A DNA stretch of 64,000 bases, from positions 186,001 through 250,000 of the forward strand of contig CACHUN010000001.1 in NCBI GenBank assembly GCA_902583075.1, read 5' to 3'. This document shows, piece by piece, positions 9,195-17,624 of this stretch. A program made the translations under genes and the position numbers. The first letter of the stretch is position 1, and each line of letters begins with the position of its first letter. Source of the stretch: an uncultured Pelagibacteraceae bacterium (GTDB lineage Bacteria; Pseudomonadota; Alphaproteobacteria; Pelagibacterales; Pelagibacteraceae). The notes below the pieces were generated by a model, which saw only the letters and a program-made list of their open reading frames with translations, was not told the origin of the DNA and did not search any database.

Positions 9195-9653
9195 ATGATT
9201 TGTCCATGTAGTAAAAAAGGTGACACTTCAGTTGTTGACTCAAGACCCACAGAAGATGGAACGGCAATTAGAAGAAGAAGACTATGTAGCTGCGGCGAAA
9301 GGTTCACAACATTTGAAAGAGTTCAATTTAGAGAACTTACTGTAGTTAAAAAAAATGGCAGAAAATCATCTTTTGATAGGGAAAAACTTTCAAAATCAAT
9401 TTATGTCGCTTTAAAGAAAAGACCTATTGATACTGAGACAGCAGAAAAATTTATCTCAAAAATAAGTCGAGCCCTAGAAGAATTAGGCCAAAGTGAAATT
9501 TCATCTAATACTATTGGAACAATGGTTATGGAGGGCTTAAAAGAGCTTGACCCTGTAGCATACGTGAGATTTGCATCAGTCTATAGAAACTTCAGAGAAG
9601 AAAAAGACTTTGTTCAATTTGTGGATAGAATAGATGTCTTTAAAAAAAGATAA
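9195..9653 (+). CDS. nrdR: Transcriptional repressor NrdR
   Basis: 152 residues. NrdR represses ribonucleotide reductase genes in response to dATP/ATP through an ATP-cone domain. [20 protein letters not shown] then [10 protein letters not shown] is the family signature, and the ATP-cone follows at about 48-138 ([16 protein letters not shown]). Oddly, both zinc knuckles are C-x-C (C3/C5 and C31/C33) where the family has C-x-x-C. The last 20 bases overlap the start of ribD. Confidence 0.94.
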   Translation: MICPCSKKGDTSVVDSRPTEDGTAIRRRRLCSCGERFTTFERVQFRELTVVKKNGRKSSFDREKLSKSIYVALKKRPIDTETAEKFISKISRALEELGQSEISSNTIGTMVMEGLKELDPVAYVRFASVYRNFREEKDFVQFVDRIDVFKKR

Positions 9654-10731
9654 TTATAAATCATCAGATAAAAAAATTATGAATTTTGCTATAAATTTAG
9701 CGGAGAATAATAAGTATTTAACCGGCACAAATCCATCAGTTGGATGTGTAATTGTAAAAAATAATAAAATCTTATCTTTTGCAACTACTAATAATGGTGG
9801 TAGACCACATGCAGAAAGCATTGCTTTGAATAAAAATAAATATAATAAAGGAACATCGCTTTACTCGACACTTGAGCCTTGTTCTCATCATGGGGTAACA
9901 CCTCCTTGCACAAATGCAATAATAAAAAATAAAGTTAAGAGAGTGTATTACTCAATTGAGGATAAAGATTTACGAACATTTAATAAAACTAAAAAAATTT
10001 TAAAGTCTAAAAAAATAGTTGCAATATCAGGACTTCAAAAAAGAGACGTTAAGAGTCTTTACAATGAATATAATTTTATAAGATCTAACAAAGCCCCATA
10101 TATAATAGGAAAAATTGCAAGTTCATCAAATTTAAATATTTTAAGAAACAATTCTCAAATAACAAATGAACATTCAAAAAGTGTTTCACATATTTTAAGA
10201 TTTCAAAATCATGCAATTTTAACTTCTTACAAAACAATTAACATGGATAATCCTAAACTAAATTGTAGATTAAATGGATTAGAGAAATTTTCACCTACTG
10301 TAGTGGTAATCGATAAGAATTTAAAAATAAAAATTAACTCTTATGTTATTAAAAATTCAAAACAAAGTAAGTTAATTATATTTCACCACTCTAATAATAT
10401 TTCAAAAATCAAATTGCTTAAAAAGAGGGGTGTTAAACTTATCTGTCAAAAACTAGAAAATAAGACTAACTTTAGTCTCAGGAAAATCACTCAAACACTT
10501 TATACATTGGGTCTACACAGACTTTTAATAGAGTCGGGTAAGGATTTGATGACTAATTTTCTCAATGAAAATTTGTTAAATGAATTTTACTTTTTTAAAA
10601 GCGACAAAATAATCTCTAATGGCGATAAAATTAATATATCATCATTAGTAAAAATGATTAATAAAAGCTACAAAAACAAGAAAAAAATAAATACATATCT
10701 CGATAGAGATATAATTACTCACTATTATTAA
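9634..10731 (+). CDS. ribD: Bifunctional riboflavin biosynthesis deaminase/reductase RibD
   Basis: 365 residues. The N-terminal zinc deaminase domain (about 12-145) has HAES and [11 protein letters not shown], which bind Zn. The C-terminal reductase domain (about 150-350) starts with [13 protein letters not shown] and ends with [17 protein letters not shown]. It carries out the second and third steps of riboflavin synthesis. The first ATG overlaps nrdR by 20 bases; an in-frame ATG at 9679 ([11 protein letters not shown]) is an alternative start. It opens the ribD-ribE-ribB-ribH series. Confidence 0.93.
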   Translation: MSLKKDNYKSSDKKIMNFAINLAENNKYLTGTNPSVGCVIVKNNKILSFATTNNGGRPHAESIALNKNKYNKGTSLYSTLEPCSHHGVTPPCTNAIIKNKVKRVYYSIEDKDLRTFNKTKKILKSKKIVAISGLQKRDVKSLYNEYNFIRSNKAPYIIGKIASSSNLNILRNNSQITNEHSKSVSHILRFQNHAILTSYKTINMDNPKLNCRLNGLEKFSPTVVVIDKNLKIKINSYVIKNSKQSKLIIFHHSNNISKIKLLKKRGVKLICQKLENKTNFSLRKITQTLYTLGLHRLLIESGKDLMTNFLNENLLNEFYFFKSDKIISNGDKINISSLVKMINKSYKNKKKINTYLDRDIITHYY

Positions 10732-10732
10732 G

Positions 10733-11326
10733 ATGTTTAATGGAATTATATTTAATAAAGGCAAAGTTAATAACATTAAAAAAAGACCCAAAGGTATAAA
10801 CTTATTTATAAAATCTTCATTGAAGATTTCAAACAAAAATCTTGGCATTTCTATTTCTTGTGATGGGGTTTGTCTTACATTAATTTCCTATAAAAATAAG
10901 ATTTTAGAATTCTACCTATCAAATGAAACCTTAGCTAAGTCAAAATTTAGAAATATTAAAATTGGAGATGAAATTAATTTAGAAAAACCTTTAAAATTTG
11001 GGGATAATATTTCAGGACATATTTGCCAGGGTCATGTTGATACAGTTTGTTCTGTAAAAAGTATTAAGAAAGTTGATAAGTCAAATATTTTTGAATTTAA
11101 AATATCAAAATTACTCAAGAGGCAATTAGTAGAAAAAGCTTCTATATTAATAAATGGAGTATCACTAACAATATCAAAGATAAAAAAGAATTCCTTTGAC
11201 ATATGGATTATTCCTCACACATTAAAACTAACTAATTTAATCAAATTAAAAAAAAATGATTTGGTTAATGTCGAGATTGACATTATGTCAAAATATGTAA
11301 AAAAATTTATCAATGAAAAAAAGTAA
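10733..11326 (+). CDS. ribE: Riboflavin synthase alpha chain
   Basis: 197 residues. It dismutates two 6,7-dimethyl-8-ribityllumazines to riboflavin. The two repeated lumazine-binding barrels are visible. The N-terminal one starts MFNGIIFNKGKVN and contains GVCLTLIS; the C-terminal one starts near GHICQGHVDTVCSV and contains INGVSLTISKI. One base separates it from ribD and it overlaps the next gene by 14 bases. Confidence 0.93.
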   Translation: MFNGIIFNKGKVNNIKKRPKGINLFIKSSLKISNKNLGISISCDGVCLTLISYKNKILEFYLSNETLAKSKFRNIKIGDEINLEKPLKFGDNISGHICQGHVDTVCSVKSIKKVDKSNIFEFKISKLLKRQLVEKASILINGVSLTISKIKKNSFDIWIIPHTLKLTNLIKLKKNDLVNVEIDIMSKYVKKFINEKK

Positions 11327-12428
11327 TTTTAGCTCAATAGAAAGTATAATTAAGACAGTTAAGAAAAATGGAATGTATATTCTTGTTGATGATGAGAGCA
11401 AACATGAAGAAATGGAAAACGAAGGTGATTTAGTAATTTCAACATCAGCTGTTAATCCTAATCATATTAATTTCATGGCCAAACATGCAAGAGGATTAAT
11501 TTGTTTAGCAATAGATAATGCACAATCAAAAAAAATTGGATTAACTTTGGCTTCACCAATAAATCAATCCAGAAGCAAAACTGCCTTTACTTACTCTATA
11601 GAAGCTAAAAAAGGTGTTACAACAGGTATATCAGCCTATGATCGTGCTAAAACAATTAAAGCTGCATCAAATAAAAATGCAAAAAAAAATGATATTGTAT
11701 CTCCTGGACATGTTTTTCCAGTTATAGCAAGAGATGGAGGTGTACTTGTTAGAGCAGGACATACTGAAGCTTCAGTTGATATATCAAAACTTGCTAAAAA
11801 AAATAATTCAGCTGTTATTTGTGAAATCATGGCAGACGATGGAAAAATGGCAACAGGCAAAACATTGTTTAATTTTGCTAAAAAACATAAACTTAAAATA
11901 GGTAAGATTGAAGATTTAATTGCTTATAGGTTAAAGAGAGAGAAACTTGTTAAATTAAAAAAAACTTCTTCAATAATTGTTCAAAAACAAAAATTTCAAA
12001 TAAAAGTATTTGAAAATGTACTTGATGGATCAGAAAACTTTGCACTGATAAAGGGATCCTTAAAGAAAGGAGTTGTCCCTAGATTAAGAGTAATATCATC
12101 TAACGTAGTTCAAAATTATTTAATTAATCAAAAACTGCCAAATTCATTTGATAAAACAATCTCATATTTCAAAAAATATAATAACTGTGTTCTTGTATTT
12201 ATAAGAGACCCTAATTTAAAATCTGTAACTCAAACACTTAAACAGTATAAAAGTAAAACTTTTTATAAAAAAGGTCATGACAAATTGATTAGAAACTATG
12301 GTATAGGTGCTCAAATTATTAAATCTTTAAATATTAAAAATATGATACTTGTTACTAGATCAAAAAAAAAAGTGATAGGTTTAGAAGGTTACGGAATAAA
12401 AATTAAAAAACAGGAAATTATAAAGTGA
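11313..12428 (+). CDS. ribB: 3,4-dihydroxy-2-butanone-4-phosphate synthase fused to a degenerate GTP cyclohydrolase II domain
   Basis: 371 residues. The N-terminal half (1 to about 210) is an intact DHBP synthase: VDDESKHEEMENEGDLV holds the acidic metal site, followed by RGLICLAI, GVTTGISAYDRAKTI, SPGHVFPV and RAGHTEASVD. The C-terminal half (about 215-371) has GTP cyclohydrolase II length and ends NYGIGAQIIKSLNIKNMIL.. but lacks the zinc cysteine cluster (C..TGD..RCDCG) and the QEGRGIG loop. It therefore should not hydrolyse GTP. Alphaproteobacteria commonly carry such inactive fusions. Another GTP cyclohydrolase II should exist elsewhere in the genome. Confidence 0.9.
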   Translation: MKKSNFSSIESIIKTVKKNGMYILVDDESKHEEMENEGDLVISTSAVNPNHINFMAKHARGLICLAIDNAQSKKIGLTLASPINQSRSKTAFTYSIEAKKGVTTGISAYDRAKTIKAASNKNAKKNDIVSPGHVFPVIARDGGVLVRAGHTEASVDISKLAKKNNSAVICEIMADDGKMATGKTLFNFAKKHKLKIGKIEDLIAYRLKREKLVKLKKTSSIIVQKQKFQIKVFENVLDGSENFALIKGSLKKGVVPRLRVISSNVVQNYLINQKLPNSFDKTISYFKKYNNCVLVFIRDPNLKSVTQTLKQYKSKTFYKKGHDKLIRNYGIGAQIIKSLNIKNMILVTRSKKKVIGLEGYGIKIKKQEIIK

Positions 12429-12811
12429 AAAAAAAAATTTTAATTGTTGTTGCAAACTATTATGAAAATATTGCTAGGTCTTTATTAAATAGCGCAAAAT
12501 CTAGAATTAAAAATAAATATAACATAAGAGTGATTAACGTACCTGGTGCATTTGAGATACCTGTAACAATATCAAAAAATTTAAATAAATTTAACGGATT
12601 CATTGCCTTAGGATGTGTGATTAAAGGTCAAACACCTCATTTTGATTTTATATCTAAAGCAACTACTGATGCATTAATGACATTATCAATTACATCTAAG
12701 AAACCGATAGGAAATGGTGTAATTACCTGCTTAAACAGAAAACAGGCTAATCAACGTGGTAGAAAAGGTTCAGAGGCTGCTAAAGCAGTTTTATCTGTCC
12801 TTTCTCAATAA
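12425..12811 (+). CDS. ribH: 6,7-dimethyl-8-ribityllumazine synthase
   Basis: 128 residues with a GTG start overlapping the upstream stop (GTGA). It joins 5-amino-6-ribitylaminouracil with DHBP. NVPGAFEIPVTI and LGCVIKGQTPHFDFISKATTDALM are the family's substrate-site segments. It is slightly shorter at the N-terminus than most RibH. It is the last of the four riboflavin genes and sits three bases before nusB, as in many alphaproteobacteria. Confidence 0.94.
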   Translation: MKKKILIVVANYYENIARSLLNSAKSRIKNKYNIRVINVPGAFEIPVTISKNLNKFNGFIALGCVIKGQTPHFDFISKATTDALMTLSITSKKPIGNGVITCLNRKQANQRGRKGSEAAKAVLSVLSQ

Positions 12812-12814
12812 ATT

Positions 12815-13219
12815 ATGACAGTTCAATTTTCACCACAACGAAATCCTAGAGTAATAATTATACAAAAGCTTTATGGGAAACTTTTTAATAATGAGGAAAA
12901 TATTACTTTTCCTAAACATAGATTTAAAAAATTTATAAAAGATATTGTGAATGGAACTATCGAGAGGGAAGAGTTAATTAATACAGAAATTAATAACCAT
13001 TTGGAGCAAGATTTAAAAATTAAAAATATGGATAAAGTTTTTCAAATTATTATTAAAAGTGCAATCTTTGAATTCCTATATAAACCAAATACTTCAATCA
13101 AAATTATTATTAACGAATATTTGAAAGCATCAAATTTTTTTATTGATGACTCTCAAACTAAATATTTAAATGCATTATTAGACAAAATTTCAAAAAAAAT
13201 TAGAATTATAAATGAATGA
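12815..13219 (+). CDS. nusB: Transcription antitermination factor NusB
   Basis: 134 residues. NusB with NusE/S10 binds boxA RNA in rRNA antitermination. The pattern matches the all-helical NusB fold: SPQRNPRVIIIQKLYGKL at the start, IIIKSAIFEFLYKPNTSIKIIINEYLKASNFF near 87-117 (family: R..a.YEl....P..v.inE.v.lak.f), then a K-x-LNALLDKI end. Position after ribH strongly supports it. It overlaps thiL by eight bases. Confidence 0.88.
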   Translation: MTVQFSPQRNPRVIIIQKLYGKLFNNEENITFPKHRFKKFIKDIVNGTIEREELINTEINNHLEQDLKIKNMDKVFQIIIKSAIFEFLYKPNTSIKIIINEYLKASNFFIDDSQTKYLNALLDKISKKIRIINE

Positions 13220-14171
13220 ATTTACTCTAATTCAAAAGTACTTTAAAAAATTAACTTATAAAAACCCGTCAGCATTAGACCTCAATGATGATGTTTTTTT
13301 TGACAAAAAACGTAACATTGTTGTTTCCACAGATACTTATGTAGAAGGTGTTCATTTTATTAATTTTAGAAATCCTGATTTAGTAATAAAAAAAATAGTA
13401 AGATCTTCAATATCAGATTTATATTGCAAAGGTGTAAAACCAAAATTCATTTTTATAGGTGCAAGTGGAAACAATAATTCTTTCTCAAAAAAAAATCTTA
13501 ATATTATTTCTAAAAGTCTTCAAGAAGAACAAAAGAAATATCATATTAAACTATCTGGTGGAGATACTACAAAATCAAATAAAACTATCTTTACAATAAT
13601 GTCACTAGGTTATTCAAAAAAAATAGTTCAAAGAAATAAATGTAAGAACGGTGATGATATATATGTAACTGGAAACATTGGTGATAGCTACTTAGGATTA
13701 CAAATCTTACAAAGAAATATTTTATTAAATAGAAAAAAGTATAACTATTTCATTAAAAAATACTATTTACCCGACTTGCCTACTAAAATTAGCTCTAACC
13801 TTTTAAACTTTGCAAATTCCTCAATCGATATTTCAGATGGTTTATTCGGAGATTTGAGTAAGTTAATCAACAAAAGTGAATTATTTTACAAAGTTGAACT
13901 AAATAAAATTCCAATTTCAATAAATTTGAGAAAATATCTTTCTAAATCAAAAAAAAGGAAGATTAATTTCGTCTCAAAAGGCGATGACTATCAAATTATA
14001 TTTACATCCCCAAAGTCAAAGAGAAATTATATTCAAAAATTTTTCAAAAAGATGAATCAGAAAGTAACACTAATTGGCAATTTAACTAAAGATGCAAAAA
14101 ATAATGAAATTATTGATGGTGATAATCTAATAAAACATAGAAATAATGAAGGATATTCGCACAATTTCTAA
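13212..14171 (+). CDS. thiL: Thiamine-monophosphate kinase
   Basis: 319 residues. It phosphorylates thiamine monophosphate to the active diphosphate. Family segments are LNDDVFFD, VVSTDTYVEGVHF (Mg/ATP Asp), IVRSSISDLYCKGVKP, LSGGDTTKSN, GNIGDSYLGL and SIDISDGLFGDLSKL. It closes the rib-nusB-thiL operon. A 74-base gap with promoter-like sequence follows before hppA. Confidence 0.92.
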   Translation: MNEFTLIQKYFKKLTYKNPSALDLNDDVFFDKKRNIVVSTDTYVEGVHFINFRNPDLVIKKIVRSSISDLYCKGVKPKFIFIGASGNNNSFSKKNLNIISKSLQEEQKKYHIKLSGGDTTKSNKTIFTIMSLGYSKKIVQRNKCKNGDDIYVTGNIGDSYLGLQILQRNILLNRKKYNYFIKKYYLPDLPTKISSNLLNFANSSIDISDGLFGDLSKLINKSELFYKVELNKIPISINLRKYLSKSKKRKINFVSKGDDYQIIFTSPKSKRNYIQKFFKKMNQKVTLIGNLTKDAKNNEIIDGDNLIKHRNNEGYSHNF

Positions 14172-14183
14172 CAAAGTTAAATA

Positions 14184-14211
14184 TTGCGTTTTATATCATA
14201 TTTTGTATTAC
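14184..14211 (+). promoter_or_regulatory. Possible promoter for hppA
   Basis: In the 74-base gap before hppA, TTGCGT (14184-14189) is followed after 16 bases by TATTAC (14206-14211). These give reasonable -35/-10 matches in a genome where almost any sequence is AT-rich. A GGA-type ribosome site (AAAGGAACC) precedes the ATG at 14246. The box choice is inference. Confidence 0.3.
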
Positions 14212-14245
14212 ATATTTTTCATAACTTTAATTAACAAAGGAACCA

Positions 14246-16351
14246 ATGAACACATCAACTGAAACAATAATGTATTATATCATAGCGGCTGGAATATTAT
14301 CCATCGTTTACGGTTTTATAACAGGAAGAAATATTTTAAATTCAAGCTCAGGTAATGCTAAAATGCTAGAGATCGCATCTGCAATTCAGGAGGGTGCTAG
14401 AGCATATTTAAATAGACAGTACAAAACTATTGCAATTGTTGGTGTTGTAGTTCTAATTGTTATTACAATATTGTTCAGTCCTTTAGTTGGATTAGGTTAT
14501 TTCATTGGAGCTGCATTATCAGGTATTGCAGGTTACGTAGGTATGATTGTATCTGTTCAAGCAAACGTCAGAACTGCTGAAGCATCAAGAAAAAGTTTAG
14601 CTAGCGGTTTATCAATTGCATTTAAATCAGGTGCCGTTACTGGTATGTTGGTAGCTGGATTAGCTTTACTTGCAATAGCTGTATATTATTATTTTTTAGT
14701 AAAGAATGGAGTTGATGAGAGAGAAATAGTTAATGCTTTAGTCGCATTAGGCTTCGGTGCCTCATTAATCTCAATTTTTGCTAGACTAGGTGGAGGAATT
14801 TTTACAAAGGGAGCAGACGTTGGTGCTGATTTAGTAGGCAAGGTTGAAGCTGGTATACCTGAGGACGACCCAAGAAATCCAGCTGTCATAGCTGATAATG
14901 TTGGTGATAATGTTGGAGATTGTGCTGGTATGGCAGCTGATCTTTTTGAAACTTACGCTGTCACTATTGTTGCTACAATGGTTCTTTCATCTATTTTCTT
15001 TGTAAATGATTTTAATATGATGATCTATCCTTTAGCAATTGGTGGTGCTTGTATTTTAACATCAATTCTTGGAACTTTTTTTGTTACTCTTGGAAGCGAT
15101 AAAAATATTATGAAAGCAATGTATAAAGGATTTGTAATAACAGCTATTAGTTCATTGGTAATTCTATTTCCAATAACCAAGCATGTTATAGGATTTACGA
15201 CAGAATATGTAGCTAACGGAAAGTCATTCAATGGTTTAAGTCTTTATTTTTGTGGAATTATCGGTTTAGTTATAACAGGATTAATAATTTGGATTACAGA
15301 ATATTATACAGGGACTAATTACAGACCTGTTAAAAGTGTGGCTCAATCATCAACAACAGGCCATGGTACAAATGTTATTCAAGGGTTAGCAGTTTCTATG
15401 GAAGCTACTGCCATTCCGGCATTAATAATTGTTGGAGGAATTTTATGGACTAATCAGATAGCGGGCCTTTATGGTATTGCTATTGCTGTCACTACAATGC
15501 TGGCGCTAGCTGGCATGGTTGTTGCTTTAGATGCTTATGGACCTGTCACGGACAATGCTGGCGGTATCGCTGAAATGTCAAATTTGCCTAAAAATGTACG
15601 TAAAACAACTGATGCTTTAGATGCAGTTGGAAACACTACAAAGGCTGTAACGAAAGGTTATGCTATTGGTTCGGCCGGTCTTGGAGCCTTAGTCCTTTTT
15701 GCAGCATATACAGAAGATATAAAACATTTTTCAAAAGTTGCAGGTTCAAATTTAGAAGGTATAGCTGTTACATTTGATTTATCTAACCCATACGTAGTTG
15801 TTGGATTACTTATTGGTGGAATGCTTCCTTATCTTTTTGGATCAATGGGCATGCAAGCAGTTGGTAGAGCAGGTGGTGCAGTTGTGATAGAGGTTAGAAG
15901 ACAATTTAAAAAAATACCTGGAATAATGAAAAGAAAAGCAAAACCTGATTACGGTAAACTTGTGGATTTACTAACAAGAGCTGCAATTAAAGAAATGGTA
16001 ATCCCATCATTGTTACCAATTTTATCACCTATAGTTTTATACATAGTAATTTATTTTATAGGTGGACAAGTGGCAGCATTGTCGTCTCTTGGAGCAATGT
16101 TACTTGGTGTTATAATAACAGGTCTATTTGTTGCTGTTTCAATGACAGCAGGAGGTGGTGCTTGGGATAATGCTAAGAAATATATTGAAGATGGAAAATT
16201 TGGAGGAAAAGGTTCAGAGGCACATAAAGCAGCAGTAACAGGTGATACTGTTGGTGATCCCTATAAAGATACGGCAGGACCAGCAGTTAATCCAATGATC
16301 AAAATAACAAATATTGTTGCGCTACTATTATTGGCTGTTATTGCAGGATAA
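14246..16351 (+). CDS. hppA: Membrane-bound K+-independent H+-translocating pyrophosphatase
   Basis: 701 residues and about 16 hydrophobic segments. It couples pyrophosphate hydrolysis to proton export. The catalytic loop [20 protein letters not shown], then [25 protein letters not shown], binds Mg-PPi; a second set lies in [14 protein letters not shown] and a third in [34 protein letters not shown] carries Lys where K+-dependent enzymes have Ala, marking the K+-independent class. It stands alone between two gaps and probably has its own promoter. It lets the cell recover energy from biosynthetic PPi. Confidence 0.96.
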   Translation: MNTSTETIMYYIIAAGILSIVYGFITGRNILNSSSGNAKMLEIASAIQEGARAYLNRQYKTIAIVGVVVLIVITILFSPLVGLGYFIGAALSGIAGYVGMIVSVQANVRTAEASRKSLASGLSIAFKSGAVTGMLVAGLALLAIAVYYYFLVKNGVDEREIVNALVALGFGASLISIFARLGGGIFTKGADVGADLVGKVEAGIPEDDPRNPAVIADNVGDNVGDCAGMAADLFETYAVTIVATMVLSSIFFVNDFNMMIYPLAIGGACILTSILGTFFVTLGSDKNIMKAMYKGFVITAISSLVILFPITKHVIGFTTEYVANGKSFNGLSLYFCGIIGLVITGLIIWITEYYTGTNYRPVKSVAQSSTTGHGTNVIQGLAVSMEATAIPALIIVGGILWTNQIAGLYGIAIAVTTMLALAGMVVALDAYGPVTDNAGGIAEMSNLPKNVRKTTDALDAVGNTTKAVTKGYAIGSAGLGALVLFAAYTEDIKHFSKVAGSNLEGIAVTFDLSNPYVVVGLLIGGMLPYLFGSMGMQAVGRAGGAVVIEVRRQFKKIPGIMKRKAKPDYGKLVDLLTRAAIKEMVIPSLLPILSPIVLYIVIYFIGGQVAALSSLGAMLLGVIITGLFVAVSMTAGGGAWDNAKKYIEDGKFGGKGSEAHKAAVTGDTVGDPYKDTAGPAVNPMIKITNIVALLLLAVIAG

Positions 16352-16355
16352 ATAT

Positions 16356-17318
16356 TTATAACTTATATTTAGTTGCGTTTGTTTGCCAAACTTTCAACCA
16401 GTTTTCTGTGACGGCAGGTATTCCTCTAGAGATATGATGTGATAGAGAACCCACTGGTGACATACATGGTGCAATCTTATAAATATTGTGTAATGGTTTT
16501 TCAAAAGGATTATTTTCTTGATCACCAACTTGTCTTATTTGTTTTCTAAATTTATTTAGTATTTTTTTAGAAAATAGGAATGTTAATAAGGTCTCATATA
16601 CAATTCGCCACCTTTGCTCATAACCAATAAACAAGGAAGTTTCATAATTTGAATCATAATAAAAAGGGTAATCGCTTGGGCACAAAAATAAATCTTCTTT
16701 AAATATTGTTGAAAGTCTTGAATAAGAATAAATCATTTCCTCAATACAATTTGGTTCGAATAAATAATCATCTTCAATAAAAAAAATTAGATCTTCTGAA
16801 TGTTCAGCTTGATCGCAGCACTCAAGATATGTACCTCTATTACCTTTGACTTTTGATTTTATAAATTTTACATTGATATTTTTAAATTCAAGGATTTCTG
16901 TAATTTTTTTATCGAACAAGTTGTCTGATTCATCAGAAATACAATTTATTTCAAAATTTATATCATTATTTTTTAAAAAATTTGCAATACTCACCTTTAA
17001 ACTTTTCAGACATGTTAAAATTAAATCATGTTTATTAATATTAGGAATTATTCTTTTCCATCTATCTGTTGAGTTCCAAAGCTGATTATTTGGAGCATAT
17101 CTAAAAAAAATATCTATTTTATTTATTTTTCTATCTAAATCTAAATACCCATTTGATAAAATTATTGATTTATCATTTAATGCAAAAATATTTTTACTAT
17201 CATTTCTATAATTAGGTCGAACTAAATTAAAAGTTTCTTTATCAATACCATATATATTTAAAATTTTTAAAAGAAGTCTCTTTAATTTACTTTGTTTTTT
17301 ATATTTTCTTGAGAACAT
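16356..17318 (-). CDS. Glycosyltransferase, GT-A type
   Basis: 320 residues, not assigned to a named enzyme. DLIFFIEDDYLFEPNCIEEMI near 190-210 is a D-x-D-type nucleotide-sugar/metal motif in a GT-A context. ILTCLKSLKVSIANFLKN..FEINCISDES resembles the first Rossmann strands of GT2-like enzymes. The basic N-terminus (KKQSKLKRLLLKIL) may aid membrane binding. It faces hppA (4-base gap between stops) and is divergent from the GIY-YIG gene. It is probably a member of the surface-polysaccharide cluster that continues to 22509. Confidence 0.65.
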   Translation of the reverse strand: MFSRKYKKQSKLKRLLLKILNIYGIDKETFNLVRPNYRNDSKNIFALNDKSIILSNGYLDLDRKINKIDIFFRYAPNNQLWNSTDRWKRIIPNINKHDLILTCLKSLKVSIANFLKNNDINFEINCISDESDNLFDKKITEILEFKNINVKFIKSKVKGNRGTYLECCDQAEHSEDLIFFIEDDYLFEPNCIEEMIYSYSRLSTIFKEDLFLCPSDYPFYYDSNYETSLFIGYEQRWRIVYETLLTFLFSKKILNKFRKQIRQVGDQENNPFEKPLHNIYKIAPCMSPVGSLSHHISRGIPAVTENWLKVWQTNATKYKL

Positions 17319-17363
17319 TGAAATTGTATTTTGTCATATATTTTTATAAATATATAAAATATA

Positions 17364-17624
17364 ATGAAATATTATGTATATTTAATTTTATCAAAAAATT
17401 GTAATAAATATACATCCTATGTGGGATACACAAATAATGTAAGAAAAAGGTTATATTTACACAATAACTCAAAAGGTGCTAAATTCACTAAGGGTAAACA
17501 CTGGTTATTAGCTTACACAAAACAATATAAAAACAAAATTCTTGCAATGAAAGAGGAGTATAAATTAAAAAAAGATATTAAATTAAGATCTAAAATTAAA
17601 AGAGATTTCATAAATAATAACTAA
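17364..17624 (+). CDS. Single-domain GIY-YIG endonuclease family protein
   Basis: 86 residues. The motif pair appears as YYVYLI..(GIY) and SYVGYTNNVRKRLYLHN (YIG plus the catalytic Arg), then AKFTKGKHWLL and an EEYKLKKD segment with the metal-binding Glu. This is the small UPF0213/YhbQ-like form with no extra DNA-binding domain. Its stop overlaps the start of the following glycosyltransferase by one base, so the two are probably co-transcribed. The role is unknown; repair or DNA-exchange functions are guesses. Confidence 0.8.
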   Translation: MKYYVYLILSKNCNKYTSYVGYTNNVRKRLYLHNNSKGAKFTKGKHWLLAYTKQYKNKILAMKEEYKLKKDIKLRSKIKRDFINNN

